A DNA stretch of 64,000 nt from Owenia fusiformis (taxonomy: Eukaryota > Annelida > Polychaeta > Sabellida > Oweniidae). Each line of letters opens with the position of its first letter. The stretch's first letter is position 1. Under the pieces are notes generated by a model. That model was not told where the DNA came from. It saw only the letters and a list, made by a program, of their open reading frames with translations, and did not search any database. Both the position numbers and the translations under genes were made by a program. This document shows, piece after piece, positions 51,420 to 63,203 of this stretch. The stretch is from NCBI GenBank assembly GCA_903813345.2, contig CAIIXF020000003.1, positions 17,312,931-17,376,930 on the forward strand, given 5' to 3'.

Positions 51420-52969
51420 TTAAGAGGGACTGATATCATAACATGGGGGATAAACCCAATATACAATCCGACCGTGTTATATCCTGTACAACTTGTATTT
51501 GCCATGATAAAATGAGAAAAAAACAAATAAAGACCCCGTCAAATATTGAATACAGTAATACAGGAATAAAACAAATATAAGAGTTGTATGTGGGTTTTAT
51601 GATGGGTATATAGCAAGTATATTATCAAAGTGCTTTGTACAGCAAATAGTGCTAATATCATAGTGATCGTGGTTTAAAAAGGAGTTATGCCTTGGTCTCA
51701 TTTGCTCCAATTTTCACTACGGCGCCCGACCGATTGAGTATTTTGTGCAAAATTGAATACGATGAATCGGAGCAAATTTGACTCAGGCATTACTCATCAG
51801 GGAACGATATCATCCGAGATACACTCCCCTCCATAAGTTTGGCAACCTTTTTCCCCCATTGAACTACGTGTTAAAGCCTCTTTACCTTTGAATTTTTATT
51901 TACTTAACCTGCGATGGAAATACTTATACTATTAATGGAAACGTAATTTGACTTTAATTCCAATACCTCCAAATTTTCTCAATTTTTTCCTCAATTACAA
52001 TAGGTCGAAAATTGATGATAAATTTGATGAATTTTTTTAGTTATTCAAAGGATTTTTTGGTTGATTTTAAAAAAGTGTTCTAAAAATTAAAACAAAATCC
52101 CCCAAAATAGATAAAAATCAAGATAAACCTTTTATTTCATTAATAAGATACTTTTTTAGAATCAACCAAAATTTCCTTTGTACAATTACAATATTGAGAG
52201 ACTTAAACATGTTGTGTTTATGTCGCTTTGTTCCAATTAGGTTCGGAAAGATGTTTCATTTCACTCTGGAAACATGGTACCAAGATCAAAACAAGTATTT
52301 GATGTGTTTTCTAAAACAATATAGATGAAAGTATATTTTTCAAATCATATTGTTACCATTCAAAAGATGACCATTAAATTGACGATGTGTTAAATTTTTA
52401 GATTTTATTTATGACTTGTTTAAGAGAAACGTGTGTTCAAATGCTCTCCATATCGATACCACTCCTTTGAACATGTACTCGGGTTGATGTCCATATCATC
52501 CCCGACATCCCTATAATCCCAATATCATCTATGATATTATCTCTATATTATATCCCAAATACTATAGTATGTGATTTATCACTTTGACCATGTTTAAACG
52601 TATAAACACAACATGTTACTTTAATATTTGTTTTATATCGATACAATCAAATAATATGTACATCGAATCGCTCTTATTGGGACAAAATTGTAAAAAAATA
52701 TAATTGTAATATAAAATTGTAATTATTAACAGTCCAAGCCAATAACAAAAGTTATTACTAAAACGTATATTATATTCATATTCATATGTCCCTTAATCTA
52801 TCTGTTCTTTGAGCAGTTTACAGTGGACCTCACTCTCTATGTGATGTTACATTTGATTTGATACCCCCCCCCCCCATTCGTTTTTTAATATGCAGCGTTA
52901 TTTATTGATTTAATTGCACGGACTAATATCCGACATTAATGATGTGCCTTATCTTTCACTGTTCCACAG
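51420..52969. other. Upstream region of gene B
   Basis: Shares long blocks with 58160-59090 (AAAATTTCCTTTGTACAATT, GGTTCGGAAAGATGTTTCA, CCGACATCCCTATAATCC). No gene seen. Confidence 0.55.
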
Positions 52970-53352
52970 CTGGATGACTCTAACTGCAGTTAGCGTCATT
53001 CAAGATGGTTACCGAAATTCTTTCGTTTTCGACAAACCTCCGATTTCAGCTAAACTAAGCTGAATCTTGATTCTAAAAGTTTCGTCATGCAAAATAATAA
53101 AACTATGATTGTAAAAAAAACAAATAAATGCCCAAACACCTGCAATATTAGAGAATTTGAATGAAAACGCCTTCACATCGCGGTTGTTAGAGCAGGTATA
53201 TGGTTGTTTACAATCGTAGCTTTTTTAGTTTGCATGGCGAAACTTTTAGAATCCAGATTGAGCTTAGTTGAGCTGAAATCGGAGCTTTGTCGAAAACGAA
53301 AAAATTTCGACAACCATCTTGAATGACGCTATCTGCAGTTGGAGTCATCCAG
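52970..53352. mobile_element. Fold-back MITE upstream of gene B
   Basis: Inverted arms of about 110 bases: CTGGATGACTCTAACTGCAG, TCATTCAAGATGGTTACCGA and the TTTCGTTTTCGACAAACCTC block, mirrored at the right end (GTCGAAAACGAA..GAGTCATCCAG). Orthologous insertion upstream of C at 59093-59522. Confidence 0.8.
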
Positions 53353-53399
53353 TCATCAACGATATTGTCGTCAGCTTGACGGGTGGGCGGCGGGCGGGC

Positions 53400-54350
53400 G
53401 GGCGATGTCTCAATATCTTGTCATCGCGATTCCAAGAAAACCACTGGACGGATTAACTTCAAATATTCACACATGTTACATGGTAAGAAGTTCTCGAGTT
53501 TATAAACTTTTCGGCGGCCATCTTGCATTCTGGTGGCCATTTCGGAAGTTTTTAGATAAATATTGTCATCGCGATTCCAGGAAAAGCACTCAACGGATTT
53601 TCTTCAAATGTTCACACATGTTACCTGGTAAGAAGTTCTAGAGCTGATTAACTTTTCAGCGGCCATCTTGCATTCTGGCAGCCATTTTGGAAGTTCTTGA
53701 ATAAATTTTGTCATCGTGATTCCAGGAAAAGCACTCGGCGGATTTACTTCAAATTTTCACACATGTTACATGCTAAGAAGTTCTAGAAGTGATTAACTGT
53801 TCGGTGGCCTTCTTGCTTTCTGAGTCATCAAGCCCACACTGCTATGTATTAGGTACGATATTGTTCACCCTGTGGAGTTTTTAGAAGTTTTTAGATAGAT
53901 ATTGTCATCGCGATTCCAGGAAAAGCACTTGACGGATTTACTTCAAATGTTCACACATGTTACCTGGTAAGAAGTTCTAGAGCTGATTAACTTCTCAGCG
54001 GCCATCTTGCATTCTGGTGGTCATCTTGGAAGTTTTTAGACAAATCTTGTCATCTCAATTCTTCGGAAACCACTTAACGGATTTACTGAAAATTTTCACG
54101 CATGTTACATGGTAAAAAACTCTAGAGCTACTTAACTTTTCGGCGGCCATCTTGCATCCTGGCGGCCATCTTGGACGTTTTTGGATAAATCTTGTCATTG
54201 CGATTCCAGGAAAAGCACTTGACGGATTTACTTCAAATTTTTACACATGTTACATGCTAAGAAGTTCTAGAAGTGATTAACTGTTTGGTGGCCATCTTGC
54301 TTTCTGAGTCATCAAGCCCACACTGCTATGTTTTAGGTACGATATTGTTC
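53400..54350 (+). repeat. About 145-bp tandem repeat upstream of gene B, about 6 units
   Basis: Units contain TTGTCATCGCGATTCCAGGA, AAGCACT.GACGGATTTACTT, CACACATGTTACATGGTAAG and CGGCGGCCATCTTGCATTCT. The sixth unit runs into GTACGATATTGTTCACCCTG about 80 bases before the TATA box. Also upstream of C, absent from A. Confidence 0.8.
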
Positions 54351-54428
54351 ACCCTGTGACTTGTTCATTTCAAAGTTTAAAGAATTGTATTATTAGATAT
54401 TGATAAATGTATACGTTCGACAGGATGG

Positions 54429-54436
54429 GTATAAAA
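54429..54436 (+). promoter_or_regulatory. TATA box, peptide gene B
   Basis: GTATAAAAT about 60 bases before the ATG, conserved with C. Confidence 0.65.
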
Positions 54437-54489
54437 TTGTATTTGATGATTTTGATAACCATTGTCTTGTGAGAGTTGCTACTGAAACA

Positions 54490-56392
54490 ATGGCCAGTCC
54501 ACGATACCTCTTCGCCGTAGTCACGATATTAGCCGTGCTTTTGGTAAGTCAAATTAAGTTTGTCTATAACTAAGAACTAGCATTAGTGACCACTGGGAAA
54601 AATATTTTAAAAAGAAGGCCTACTTCAATCATGAACATAACATGTAGGATAACGTATATTTATATGAATCTAAAACTCAAACTAAACTATGAGAAGTCTA
54701 CAAATTAGTTTAGGCATACCCAGATACAGGTGTAAAAGGGTAGGAGGTCCTATTAATTTATGGCTTACTCTCTATTGATTTATATGGTGACCTCTTTCCC
54801 TTATCATCTTATACACAATCAGGGCCAGTAAGGGCCTTTAAAAAAGGGGGCCATAATCCCTTGGGGACCATAATTTCTTTCACACCGGCAATGTGTGAAA
54901 ATAGGTATTTTAAGTTTTCAAACACTATTTGAGAATAGTTAGCAAAGGTTATTCTTCATCTTAGATAAATTATTCATGATTACTATCTTTATCTCAATAA
55001 ATATAAATAATGCCGTGGGTACTGGGCTCACGTGTTGTAGCTAAAAAGTGAATTTTCTGTGACAAAATGGTGGCCATTTCGAAATTAGGCAATCTAATCA
55101 ACCAGGAGTTATAAGGTGGTTTCCTTTATTGATGACGAACAAAAGTCATTAAAACGGGAGTCCTATCAACATAGATTTTGAAACTTGCCACTATTATTGA
55201 CAGACGCGTGGACAGATAGACGGACAAGTTAGTCAAATGAGAGTTCGATTTTTGTGTTCGCTTTGCTTCAATGCTTTATAAGACAAACTCCATGGTATGG
55301 ACTAGGCGGTGGCGGTGGTAGGTGGTCAATTTCATTGAAATCGAGTTATTTTCGCAGTTCACAGTGTGTGCCATTCTCATAACTTAAGACTCTTTCCCAG
55401 CAAAGATCATGTGGCAGAACATAACTGACAATTATTCATTGTATATTTTATAAAGCCTCAGTAGCATTTGCCCTACGACGGGCGTACGATGGCCATATTT
55501 TAACAAAATCGATATGAAAAACCTACATCGTACTGCTTATCCCTATTTTTTATGCTACATATTTCAAACTCTCAATTTTGCATCAGGAAGCTACGGTCCC
55601 GGCCCCATGCGGTTACAGTAGATCAAATGTGACTGAGGCATGAGTATGGATTATATAAACTCAGTCTGATTTTACATTTAGGCATGTGCCAAATCACAAG
55701 AATACCATGGAACAGAACACTCTGGGGCAAACGTTGGAGATGATACCTCGTCCGATGTGAGGGATGTTCTCAGGAGAAGCAAGTTTACAGATGTCAGTAC
55801 TCAAAAACCCGTAAGTGAAGGTAAGATTTTTTAATAATTTTATTTAGCGCTTGTTTTGTATGCGCGCTATAGCGTTCACGGTTACGTTTTGAAAAATATG
55901 GCTAGCTTAAACTCTCTATTGTCGGCCACCATTTTTTGGTTCATGTGGAATTCATATTAAGAATTATTTACGATCATTCAAATGTTTACATCACATGAGA
56001 ATTATTTGATTCATGTAAAATGTGAGTAGGTCAAAATAGCACATTTCTATTTTTAAACTGACCGAATTATCAATTCACCTGTCATCATAGAACTTTGTTT
56101 GTACATCCTTCAAGATCGGTCCTTCACCGCTTTCATAGCAGCTCATGTAGTAGCTCAGCTAATGTAATGCAATGAATTACTCTTGGTCAAGGATGTGTTT
56201 GTATAATATTTTGAACAACAATCTATCCATCAATATCATCATCAATATTGAGACAGAGAAATGAATGCTCAAATCCCTGCAGAAGTGTCTCCTTGCTCTT
56301 GATCTTTTTTGCTTTCAGTTGGGGATCCAAGGGGGGGAAGGAGACGAAGAGCGTCGCCGATGATGCGGTCTATGATGAGACGCGCGCGCTAG
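54490..56392 (+). CDS. Secreted propeptide B, unknown family, three exons
   Basis: Exons 54490-54543, 55682-55820 and 56319-56392 (phases 0, 1) encode 88 residues. Signal peptide MASPRYLFAVVTILAVLL then ACA; mature region KSQEYHGTEHSGANVGDD.. with few charges; a dibasic LRRSK; then GRRRR and the C-terminal ASPMMRSMMRRAR. The signal peptide, the ACAKS junction and the last 17 residues are shared with C, while the middle differs. Exon 2 has two good donors ten bases apart (CCC|GTAAGT at 55810 and GAAG|GTAAGA at 55820); only the second keeps the exon 3 frame. A signal peptide, a tetrabasic site and no transmembrane segment point to a secreted, processed peptide. Function unknown. The terminal peptide lacks an amidation glycine. 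Confidence 0.75.
54544..56318. other. Gene B introns 1 and 2
   Basis: Both introns align over most of their length with those of C (for example CGTGGACAGATAGACGGACA, CACCATTTTTTGGTTCATGT, CATCAATATCATCATCAATA). No exon like A exon 3 was found in intron 2. Confidence 0.55.
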
Positions 56393-56485
56393 AGAAGCAC
56401 TAGAAGACACAGCCCCATTTGGAATTTTGATGTCAACGAGTTGATGTTGTTACCAGTTGGAAACTGTAATGTTAATTATGAATGT

Positions 56486-56491
56486 AATAAA
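56486..56491 (+). terminator. Poly-A signal, gene B
   Basis: AATAAA in the conserved GAATGTAATAAAGTACGT context. Confidence 0.7.
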
Positions 56492-56784
56492 GTACGTTAC
56501 CAGACGACATAGCAAAACCTATTCATATTTACATGTATTGTTTGTGCATTGTAATAAGTCACCTGACAAGTGTCTTGTGTAACATCTATGATAGAAGTGA
56601 GTAACTCCCGTAATTCTTTGATATTACTTGGTGTTACCCAGTAGGCGTGACCGAATACCAACACTGAACTTTGGGAGATCCCGCCCCCCCCCCCCACCTA
56701 ATCTATGGCAGGAAATAAGAACGTCACGTTATGTATCCTCATTTGATATTTATCATTGAATTTTCGAATTAATTAAGAAATATA

Positions 56785-56942
56785 GACCAAAGAGCAGGGT
56801 TACTAGTTTCGAATAACACCCCGATGGTCTCAGCACAAACGTTTTCTGTACCCCAAACGACCGAAGGGAGTGAGGGGTTCGAAAGCTTTTGTGCCGAGAC
56901 CAGCTGGGTGTTATTCGAAACTAGTAACCCTGCTCTGAGGTC
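56785..56942. mobile_element. Short fold-back MITE
   Basis: Arms GAGCAGGGTTACTAGTTTCG (near 56792) and CGAAACTAGTAACCCTGCTC (near 56916) with outer GACC/GGTC and TATA on both sides. The loop also has GGTCTC/GAGACC. Confidence 0.8.
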
Positions 56943-58117
56943 TATATTACGATTCGAACATGAAAACTCACCAAATTGTTTCGAATATTCATCATGGTCC
57001 GCCATTACTACGACCCACCGTTATGACGTCACACATTACACGTATTAACTGGGTTATTGATCTCGAATATAACTCAGCTGAAGCATTGACTTTGTTTACA
57101 GTTTATAGAAGGCGTGAATACAGTCATGTTCGAAGCTGTAATATAAACTTACCGACTGAGATGTCCAAGTTCATATTTTTTAGTCCATTCTCGTGATTTC
57201 TCAGTATGTGCCTCAGAGCCACTCAAACTATTAACAGTAAGTAAACTGTGTATAAACAAGCCATAAAATGACAAATCCAGAACAGGAACGTGGTCATATT
57301 GTAAATAATAAGGCTTCAAACGCAATGTCGTTAGACGACTACGTATGAATTCTATGAACGGTAACGTATTGTATTAGATGTACATTAGATATTTAGCGGA
57401 CGGTTACGTGCATGTACATCTTTCAAGTCAAGGTTGCTAGTTCTGATAGCCTCTTTCCATGTTATTGTTATAATGGGTAAGAAATGGAATATTGAATTGC
57501 TTATATTTGTTTTCAGTACTTGCAAGAGACGCTCTTGTTTGAGCCTCTATAGGGCAAGGAAAAATTGTGTCTTGCTTTATTTATGAAACCAATTTAAGTC
57601 AAAAAGATAGCAATGAAGAGGCAAAAGAAGAATTAGTATCAAGTACTGATGAATATGAGAAAATTAATAACAATGAATCTGAGATACATATTTGAACGAG
57701 GTTCGCGTAACCGTCAATCAACTTTTTGCGTAACCGCAAATTAAAAATACAATATTATGGCTTAAGTAGAACATATTAAGTGGTTTCCAATGCTCAATTG
57801 GCTTTTTATGATCGTATGTAGGTTACATCTGTATACCCAGAGGTCGTTAGGCAATGTAGACCATGCCCTAACGACAAAAATAAACAAATTACTAAAGTTT
57901 GTGTAGTTTTGAATTTCAAACTCAACAGTTTTTCGCTTATTTCATGTTATCCCCGGGCATCAATTTGCAAAGAATACGTTCAAAATATACATTACTAAAT
58001 GCATCACCGAATGCAATGCCTACAAAAATCGTCCATCCTTTCATTGATACACAGTAGAAGAAAATAATGCACCAACCTTAGTTTTCTGTTCCATCGCGGC
58101 CATTTTATTTGATAAAT
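56943..58117. other. Between genes B and C, unique sequence
   Basis: Not matched elsewhere in the window. GACGTCACACATTACACG near 57025 resembles a CRE/AP-1-like site; no gene supported. Confidence 0.35.
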
Positions 58118-59092
58118 CAGCCCTCCGTAGAGCAAATGTAACTGAAGAATACTTAAGAGGGACTGTTGTCAATTTGATTTTTGGTTTGGTTTTGAACTTT
58201 TGGTTGATTTTAAAAAAGTGTTCAAAAAATTAAAACAACCCCCCCCCCCCAAAAAAAAATAGATAAACAAGATACTTTTTTAAAATCAACCAAAATTTCC
58301 TTTGTACAATTACAGTATTGAGAGACCTAAACATGTTGTGTTTATGTCGTTTTGTTCCAATGAGGTTCGGAAAGATGTTTCATTTCACTCTGGAAACATA
58401 TACCAAGAAGAAAAGTATTTGATGTGTTTTCTAAAAACAATTTATAGATGAAAGTTTTTTTAAAAATTATATTGTTACCATTAAAAAGATGACCAAAATT
58501 GACGATATGTTTAATTTTTAGATTTAATTTATGACTGGTTTAAGAGAAACGTGTGTTCAAAAAGTTCTCCATATCGATACCACTCCTTTGAACATGTACC
58601 CGGGTTGATGTCCATATCATCCCCGACATCCCTATAATCCCAATATCATCTATGATTTCATCCCTATATTATATCCCAAATACTAGATATAGTATGTGAT
58701 TTATCACTCTGACCATGATTAAACGTATAAACACAACATGTCACTTTAATATTTGTTTCATATCGATACAATCAAATAATATGTACAGTACATCAAGTCG
58801 CTCTTATTGGGACAAAATTGTAAAAAAAAAATTGTAATATAAAATTGTAATTATTAACAGTCCAAGCCAGTAACAAAAGTTATTATTAAAAACGTATATT
58901 ATATTCATAATTGCTAAGTACACCATGATATGTCCCTTAACCTATCTGTTCAAACGGGAACAGTTTACTGTGGACCTCTCTCTATGTGATGTCACACTTG
59001 ATTTGATACCCCCCCCATTCGTTTTTTAATATGCGGCGTTATTTATTGACTTATATCCGACATTAATGACTTGATCTTTCTCTGTTCCACAG
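58118..59092. other. Upstream region of gene C
   Basis: Paralogous to 50555-50595 plus 51420-52969. It carries the empty site of the TTAA MITE near 58151. Confidence 0.6.
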
Positions 59093-59522
59093 CTGGATGA
59101 CTATAACTGGAGTTAGCGTCATTCAAGATGGTTACCGAAATTCTTTTGTTTTCGACAAACCTCCGATTTTAGCTAAATTAGGCTGAATCTTGATTCCGAA
59201 AGTTTCGCCGTGCAAAATAAAACACAAATAAATGCCCAAACACCAGCAATATTAGAGCATTTGAATGAAAAGGGCATCACTTAGCTGAAGTTGATGATGA
59301 CAACTTCAGTTAGAGTCATTTTAAGTGAAGCTATTTTCTTTAAAATTCACCCATATCGCGGTTGTTAGAGCAGTTATGGGTGGTTGTTTACAATCGTAGC
59401 TTTATTAGTTTGAATGGCGAAACTTTTGGAATCCAGATTCAGCTTAGTTTAGCTAAAATCGGACGTTTGTCGAAAACGAAAGAATTTCGGTAACCATCTT
59501 GAATGCAGTTAAAGTCATCCAG
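59093..59522. mobile_element. Fold-back MITE upstream of gene C
   Basis: Same family and site as 52970-53352. Here the inverted arms extend further out (TATCCGACATTAATGAC left, GTCATTAATGTCGGATATA right at about 59548-59566), making a palindrome of about 510 bp overall. Confidence 0.75.
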
Positions 59523-59654
59523 CTGTGGAACAGTGAAAGATGGCAAGTCATTAATGTCGGATATACGAGTAGGTCAATAAATAACGCAGTGGAACAGTGA
59601 TCTTTAATGTTTCAATTTTTATCGTACCTAAAAAGGTACAATATTGTCGTCAGC

Positions 59655-59725
59655 TTGACGGCTGGGCGGCGGGCGGGCGGGCGGCGGGCGGGCGGGCGGG
59701 CGGGCGGGCGGGCGGGCGGGCGACG
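59655..59725 (+). repeat. GGGC microsatellite, G-quadruplex prone
   Basis: About 15 GGGC units with two GGC breaks. The matching site upstream of B (53384-53404) has only a handful, so the tract is length-variable between paralogues. Confidence 0.9.
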
Positions 59726-59729
59726 TCTC

Positions 59730-61060
59730 ACTATCTTGTCATTGCGATTTCAAGAAGACCAATGGACGGATTTACTTCAAATTTTCACACATGTTACATG
59801 GTAAGAAGTTCTCGAGCTTATTGACTTTTCGGAAGCCATCTTGTATTCTGGTGGCCATTTCGGAAGTTTTTAGATAAATATTGTCACCGCGATTCCAGGA
59901 AAAGCACTTGACGGATTTATTTCAAATGTTCACACATGTTACATGGTAAAAAGTTCTAGAGCTTATGAACTTTCGGCAGCCATCTTGGATTCTGGCAGCC
60001 ATTTTGGAAGTTCTTGAATAAATCTTGTCATCATGATTCCAGGAAAAGCACTCGACGGATTTATTTCAAATTTTCACACATGTTAACGAGCTGATTAACT
60101 TTTCGGCGGCCATCTTGCATCCTGGCGGCCTTCTTGGACGTTTTAGATCAATTTTGTCATCGCGATTCCAGGAAAAGCACTTGACTTATTTACTTCAAAA
60201 GACCACGTGCAGTATCTGTATGGCAAGTGATTTTAGACAGTCATGTCTTTCACCATGAGTACTTTCTGGCCATAAATACAGTGGCTTTTATTTTATTTTT
60301 ATTAAAACAATATGTTTTCTTTCAAGTGAAGTCCCCATGATAGTAAAATATCAATCCAACTCTCTGAAAAATTATGGATTAGGACCCCACCTTGGCACCT
60401 TTTTGAAAAATGTTAGGCTTATGATTTTCTAGAAAAGAGGATCTTGTCTTTCTCAATTTAAACATATCGAAAGTCTCCCCTACACTATATTAACAATTTC
60501 TGAAAAGGGGATGGATATTGAAATGAGTTAAAGTTAAAGACCACATATCCCATGTTATTTTCTTATGGGAAAACTCGTGCTATCCATTGTTTTCAGCATA
60601 ATTAGGGTCATCGAAAATTGATATCTTCAAAACTAGACTTTCAATACCATTCTATTTTTGAACATGTCTTAGACCCCTTGTTGAATAATGTTTTCATACA
60701 ATAAAAATCAGAAAAAGAAGATCCTCTTTTGAGTAAATAGGTTCAATATTTTGAAATGTTGACATGGGGTCCCTATTCATAATTTTTCGAATTGTTTAAT
60801 TTGTATTTTTATCATCATGGGTACTTCACTTGAAAAGAAACATATTGTTTTAATAAAAACCACTGTATTAATGCCCAGAAAGTAGTCATGGTGAAAGATA
60901 TGACCGTCTAAAATCACTTGCCATGCTGCACGTGGTCTTCTTAACACATGCGTTACATGCTAAGAAGTTCTAGAAGTGATTAACTGTTCGGTGGCCATCT
61001 TGCTTTCTGAGTCATCAAGCCGACACTGCTATGTTTTTAGGTACGACATTGTTCACCCTG
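59730..61060 (+). repeat. About 145-bp tandem repeat upstream of gene C
   Basis: Same units as 53400-54350, about five copies, interrupted by the fold-back element 60201-60937, ending in GTACGACATTGTTCACCCTG near 61060. Confidence 0.75.
60201..60937. mobile_element. 737-bp fold-back element, only in copy C
   Basis: Ends GACCACGTGCAG and CTGCACGTGGTC with arms of about 170 bases (CAAGTGATTTTAGACAGTCA, AAAACAATATGTTTCTTT-type, AAGTGAAGT.CCCATGAT and their reverse). The centre holds AAGAGGATCTTGTCTTT..GAAGATCCTCTTTT. Absent from the matching repeat upstream of B. Confidence 0.8.
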
Positions 61061-61131
61061 TGCCTTGTTTTTTTAAGTTTATAGAATTGTATTATTAGAT
61101 ATTGATAAATGTATACGTCCGGCAGGATGGG

Positions 61132-61138
61132 TATAAAA
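61132..61138 (+). promoter_or_regulatory. TATA box, peptide gene C
   Basis: TATAAAA 54 bases before the ATG, in the same context as gene B. Confidence 0.65.
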
Positions 61139-61191
61139 TTGTATTTGATGATTTTGATAACCATTGTCTTGTGAGAGTTGCTACTGAAACA

Positions 61192-63104
61192 ATGGCCAGT
61201 CCACGATACCTCTTCGCCGTAGTCACGATATTAGCCGTGCTTTTGGTAAGTCAAATTAAGTTTGTCTATATAACTAAGAACTATAGCATTAATGGCCACT
61301 GGGAAAAAAGAAGGCCTATTTCATGGACATAACATGTAGGATAACGTATTTTTATATCAATCTAAAACTCAAACTATACAATGAGAAGACTATAAATTAG
61401 ATTAGACATACCCTGATACTGGCAATGTTTGAAAATGGGTACAAGTATTTTAAGTTTTCAAACATTGATTGAGAATAGTTAGTAAAGGTTATTCTTCATC
61501 TTAGATAGATTACATATTCATGATTACTATCTTTATCTTATTTATATAAATAATGCCACGGGTACTGGGTTGACGTGTTGTAGCTAAAGAGTGAATTTTC
61601 TGTGACAAAATGGCGGTCATTTCGAAATTAGGCAATCTTTTCAACCAGGAGTTACAAGGTGTACTTGGAGGTTTCCTTTATTGATGACGAACAAAAGTCA
61701 TTAAAACGGGAGTCCTATCAACATAGATTTTGAAACTTGCCACTATTATTGACAGACGCGTGGACAGATAGACGGACAAGTTAGTCAAATGAGAGTTCGA
61801 TTTTTGTGCTCTTTGCTTCATTGCCTTATAAGACAAACTCCATGGTATGGACTAGGCGATGGCGGTGGTTAGTGTTCAATTACATTGAAATCGAGTTATT
61901 TTCGCAGTTCACAGTGTGTACAATTCTCATAACTTAACACTCTTCCCTAGCAAAGATCATGTGGCAGAACATAACTGACAATTATTCATTGTATACTAAA
62001 GCCTTAGTACACAGTCAGCACTATCAATGGTATAGTGAATAGATCTCTAATAAGTAGAGAAAAAGTATTTTATCTATAAAGGTAGAGTATACCATTGATA
62101 GTGCTGACTTTGCCTCAGTATTATTTGCCCTACGACGGGCGTATGGTGGCCATATAAATACAAAATCGATATGACAAATCTACATCGTACTGCTTATCCC
62201 TATTTTAATGCTACATATTTCAAACTCTCGATTTTGCATCAGGAAGCTACGGTCCCGGCCCCATGCGGTTACAGTATATCAAATGTCACTGAGGCATGAG
62301 TATGGATTATATAAACTCAGTCTGATTTTACATTTCTAAGGCATGTGCCAAATCACAAGAATACCATGGAGCAGAATACCCTGGAGCAAACGTAAGAGAT
62401 GATACCTCGTCCGATGTGAGGGACACGAGAAGCAAGTTAACAGATGCCAATCCTGAAACATTCGTATGCCGAGGTAAGATTTTTTAAATTATTTTTTTAT
62501 TTAGCGCTTGTTTTGTATGCGCGCCATATACATTACTGTATTAGCGTTCAGGGTTACGTTGTGAAAAATATGGCTAGCTTAAACTCTGTATTGTCGGCCA
62601 CCATTTTTTGTTCATGTGGAATTCATATTAAGAATTATTTACGATCATTCGAATGTTAACATCATTATGTGATTCATGTAAAACGTGAAGAGTATGTCAA
62701 AATAGCACATTTTTATTTTTAGATTATTTTAACTTTATTGTTTTTTGTATAGTTTGTTGACCGAATTATAAATTTACCTGTCATCATGGGACTTTGTTTG
62801 TACATCCTTCAAGATCGGTCCTTCACTGCTTTCATAGCAGCTCATGTAGTAGCTCAGCTAATGTAATGCAATGAATTACTCTTGGTCAAGGATGTGTTTG
62901 TATAATATTTTGAACAACAATCTATCCATCAATATCATCATCAATATTGAGACAGAGAAAAAAATGCTCAAATCCCTACAGATGTGTCTCCTTGCTCTTG
63001 ATCTTGATCTCTTGAATTTGTTTTCAGTTGAGGATACAAAGGAATGGGGAAGGAGACGAAGAGCGTCGCCGATGATGCGGTCTTTGATGAGACGCGCGCG
63101 CTAG
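61192..63104 (+). CDS. Secreted propeptide C, unknown family, three exons
   Basis: Exons 61192-61245, 62341-62473 and 63028-63104 (phases 0, 1) encode 87 residues. The signal peptide is identical to B. The middle KSQEYHGAEYPGANVRDD.. has lost the LRRSK dibasic of B and gained one cysteine (FVCR). The C terminus is GRRRR then ASPMMRSLMRRAR, one substitution (M to L) from B. Exon 2 is six bases shorter and exon 3 three bases longer than in B, all in multiples of three, as expected if the frame is kept by selection. Same promoter and poly-A layout. Function unknown. Confidence 0.75.
61246..62340. other. Gene C intron 1
   Basis: Aligned with B intron 1 except for the small insert at 62010-62111. 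Intron 2 (62474-63027) aligns with B intron 2. Confidence 0.55.
62010..62111. mobile_element. 102-bp MITE with 9-bp TSD, absent from copy B
   Basis: Arms GTCAGCACTATCAATGGTAT and ATACCATTGATAGTGCTGAC flank a short loop. GCCTTAGTA (62001-62009) and GCCTCAGTA (62112-62120) form a 9-bp duplication with one change; copy B has a single GCCTCAGTA there. A 9-bp duplication suggests a Mutator-like source. Confidence 0.8.
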
Positions 63105-63197
63105 AGAAGCACTATAAGACACAGACCCATGTGGAATTTCGATGTCATCGAGTTGATGCTGTTACCAGTTGGAAAATGTACTTTTATATATGGATGT

Positions 63198-63203
63198 AAT
63201 AAA
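63198..63203 (+). terminator. Poly-A signal, gene C
   Basis: AATAAA in the conserved GATGTAATAAAGTACGT context, 93 bases after the stop. Confidence 0.7.

Noticed and set aside
59597-59824. Gly/Arg-rich small protein (GGRAGGRA)
   Set aside because: Translation of the GGGC microsatellite; no gene structure around it.
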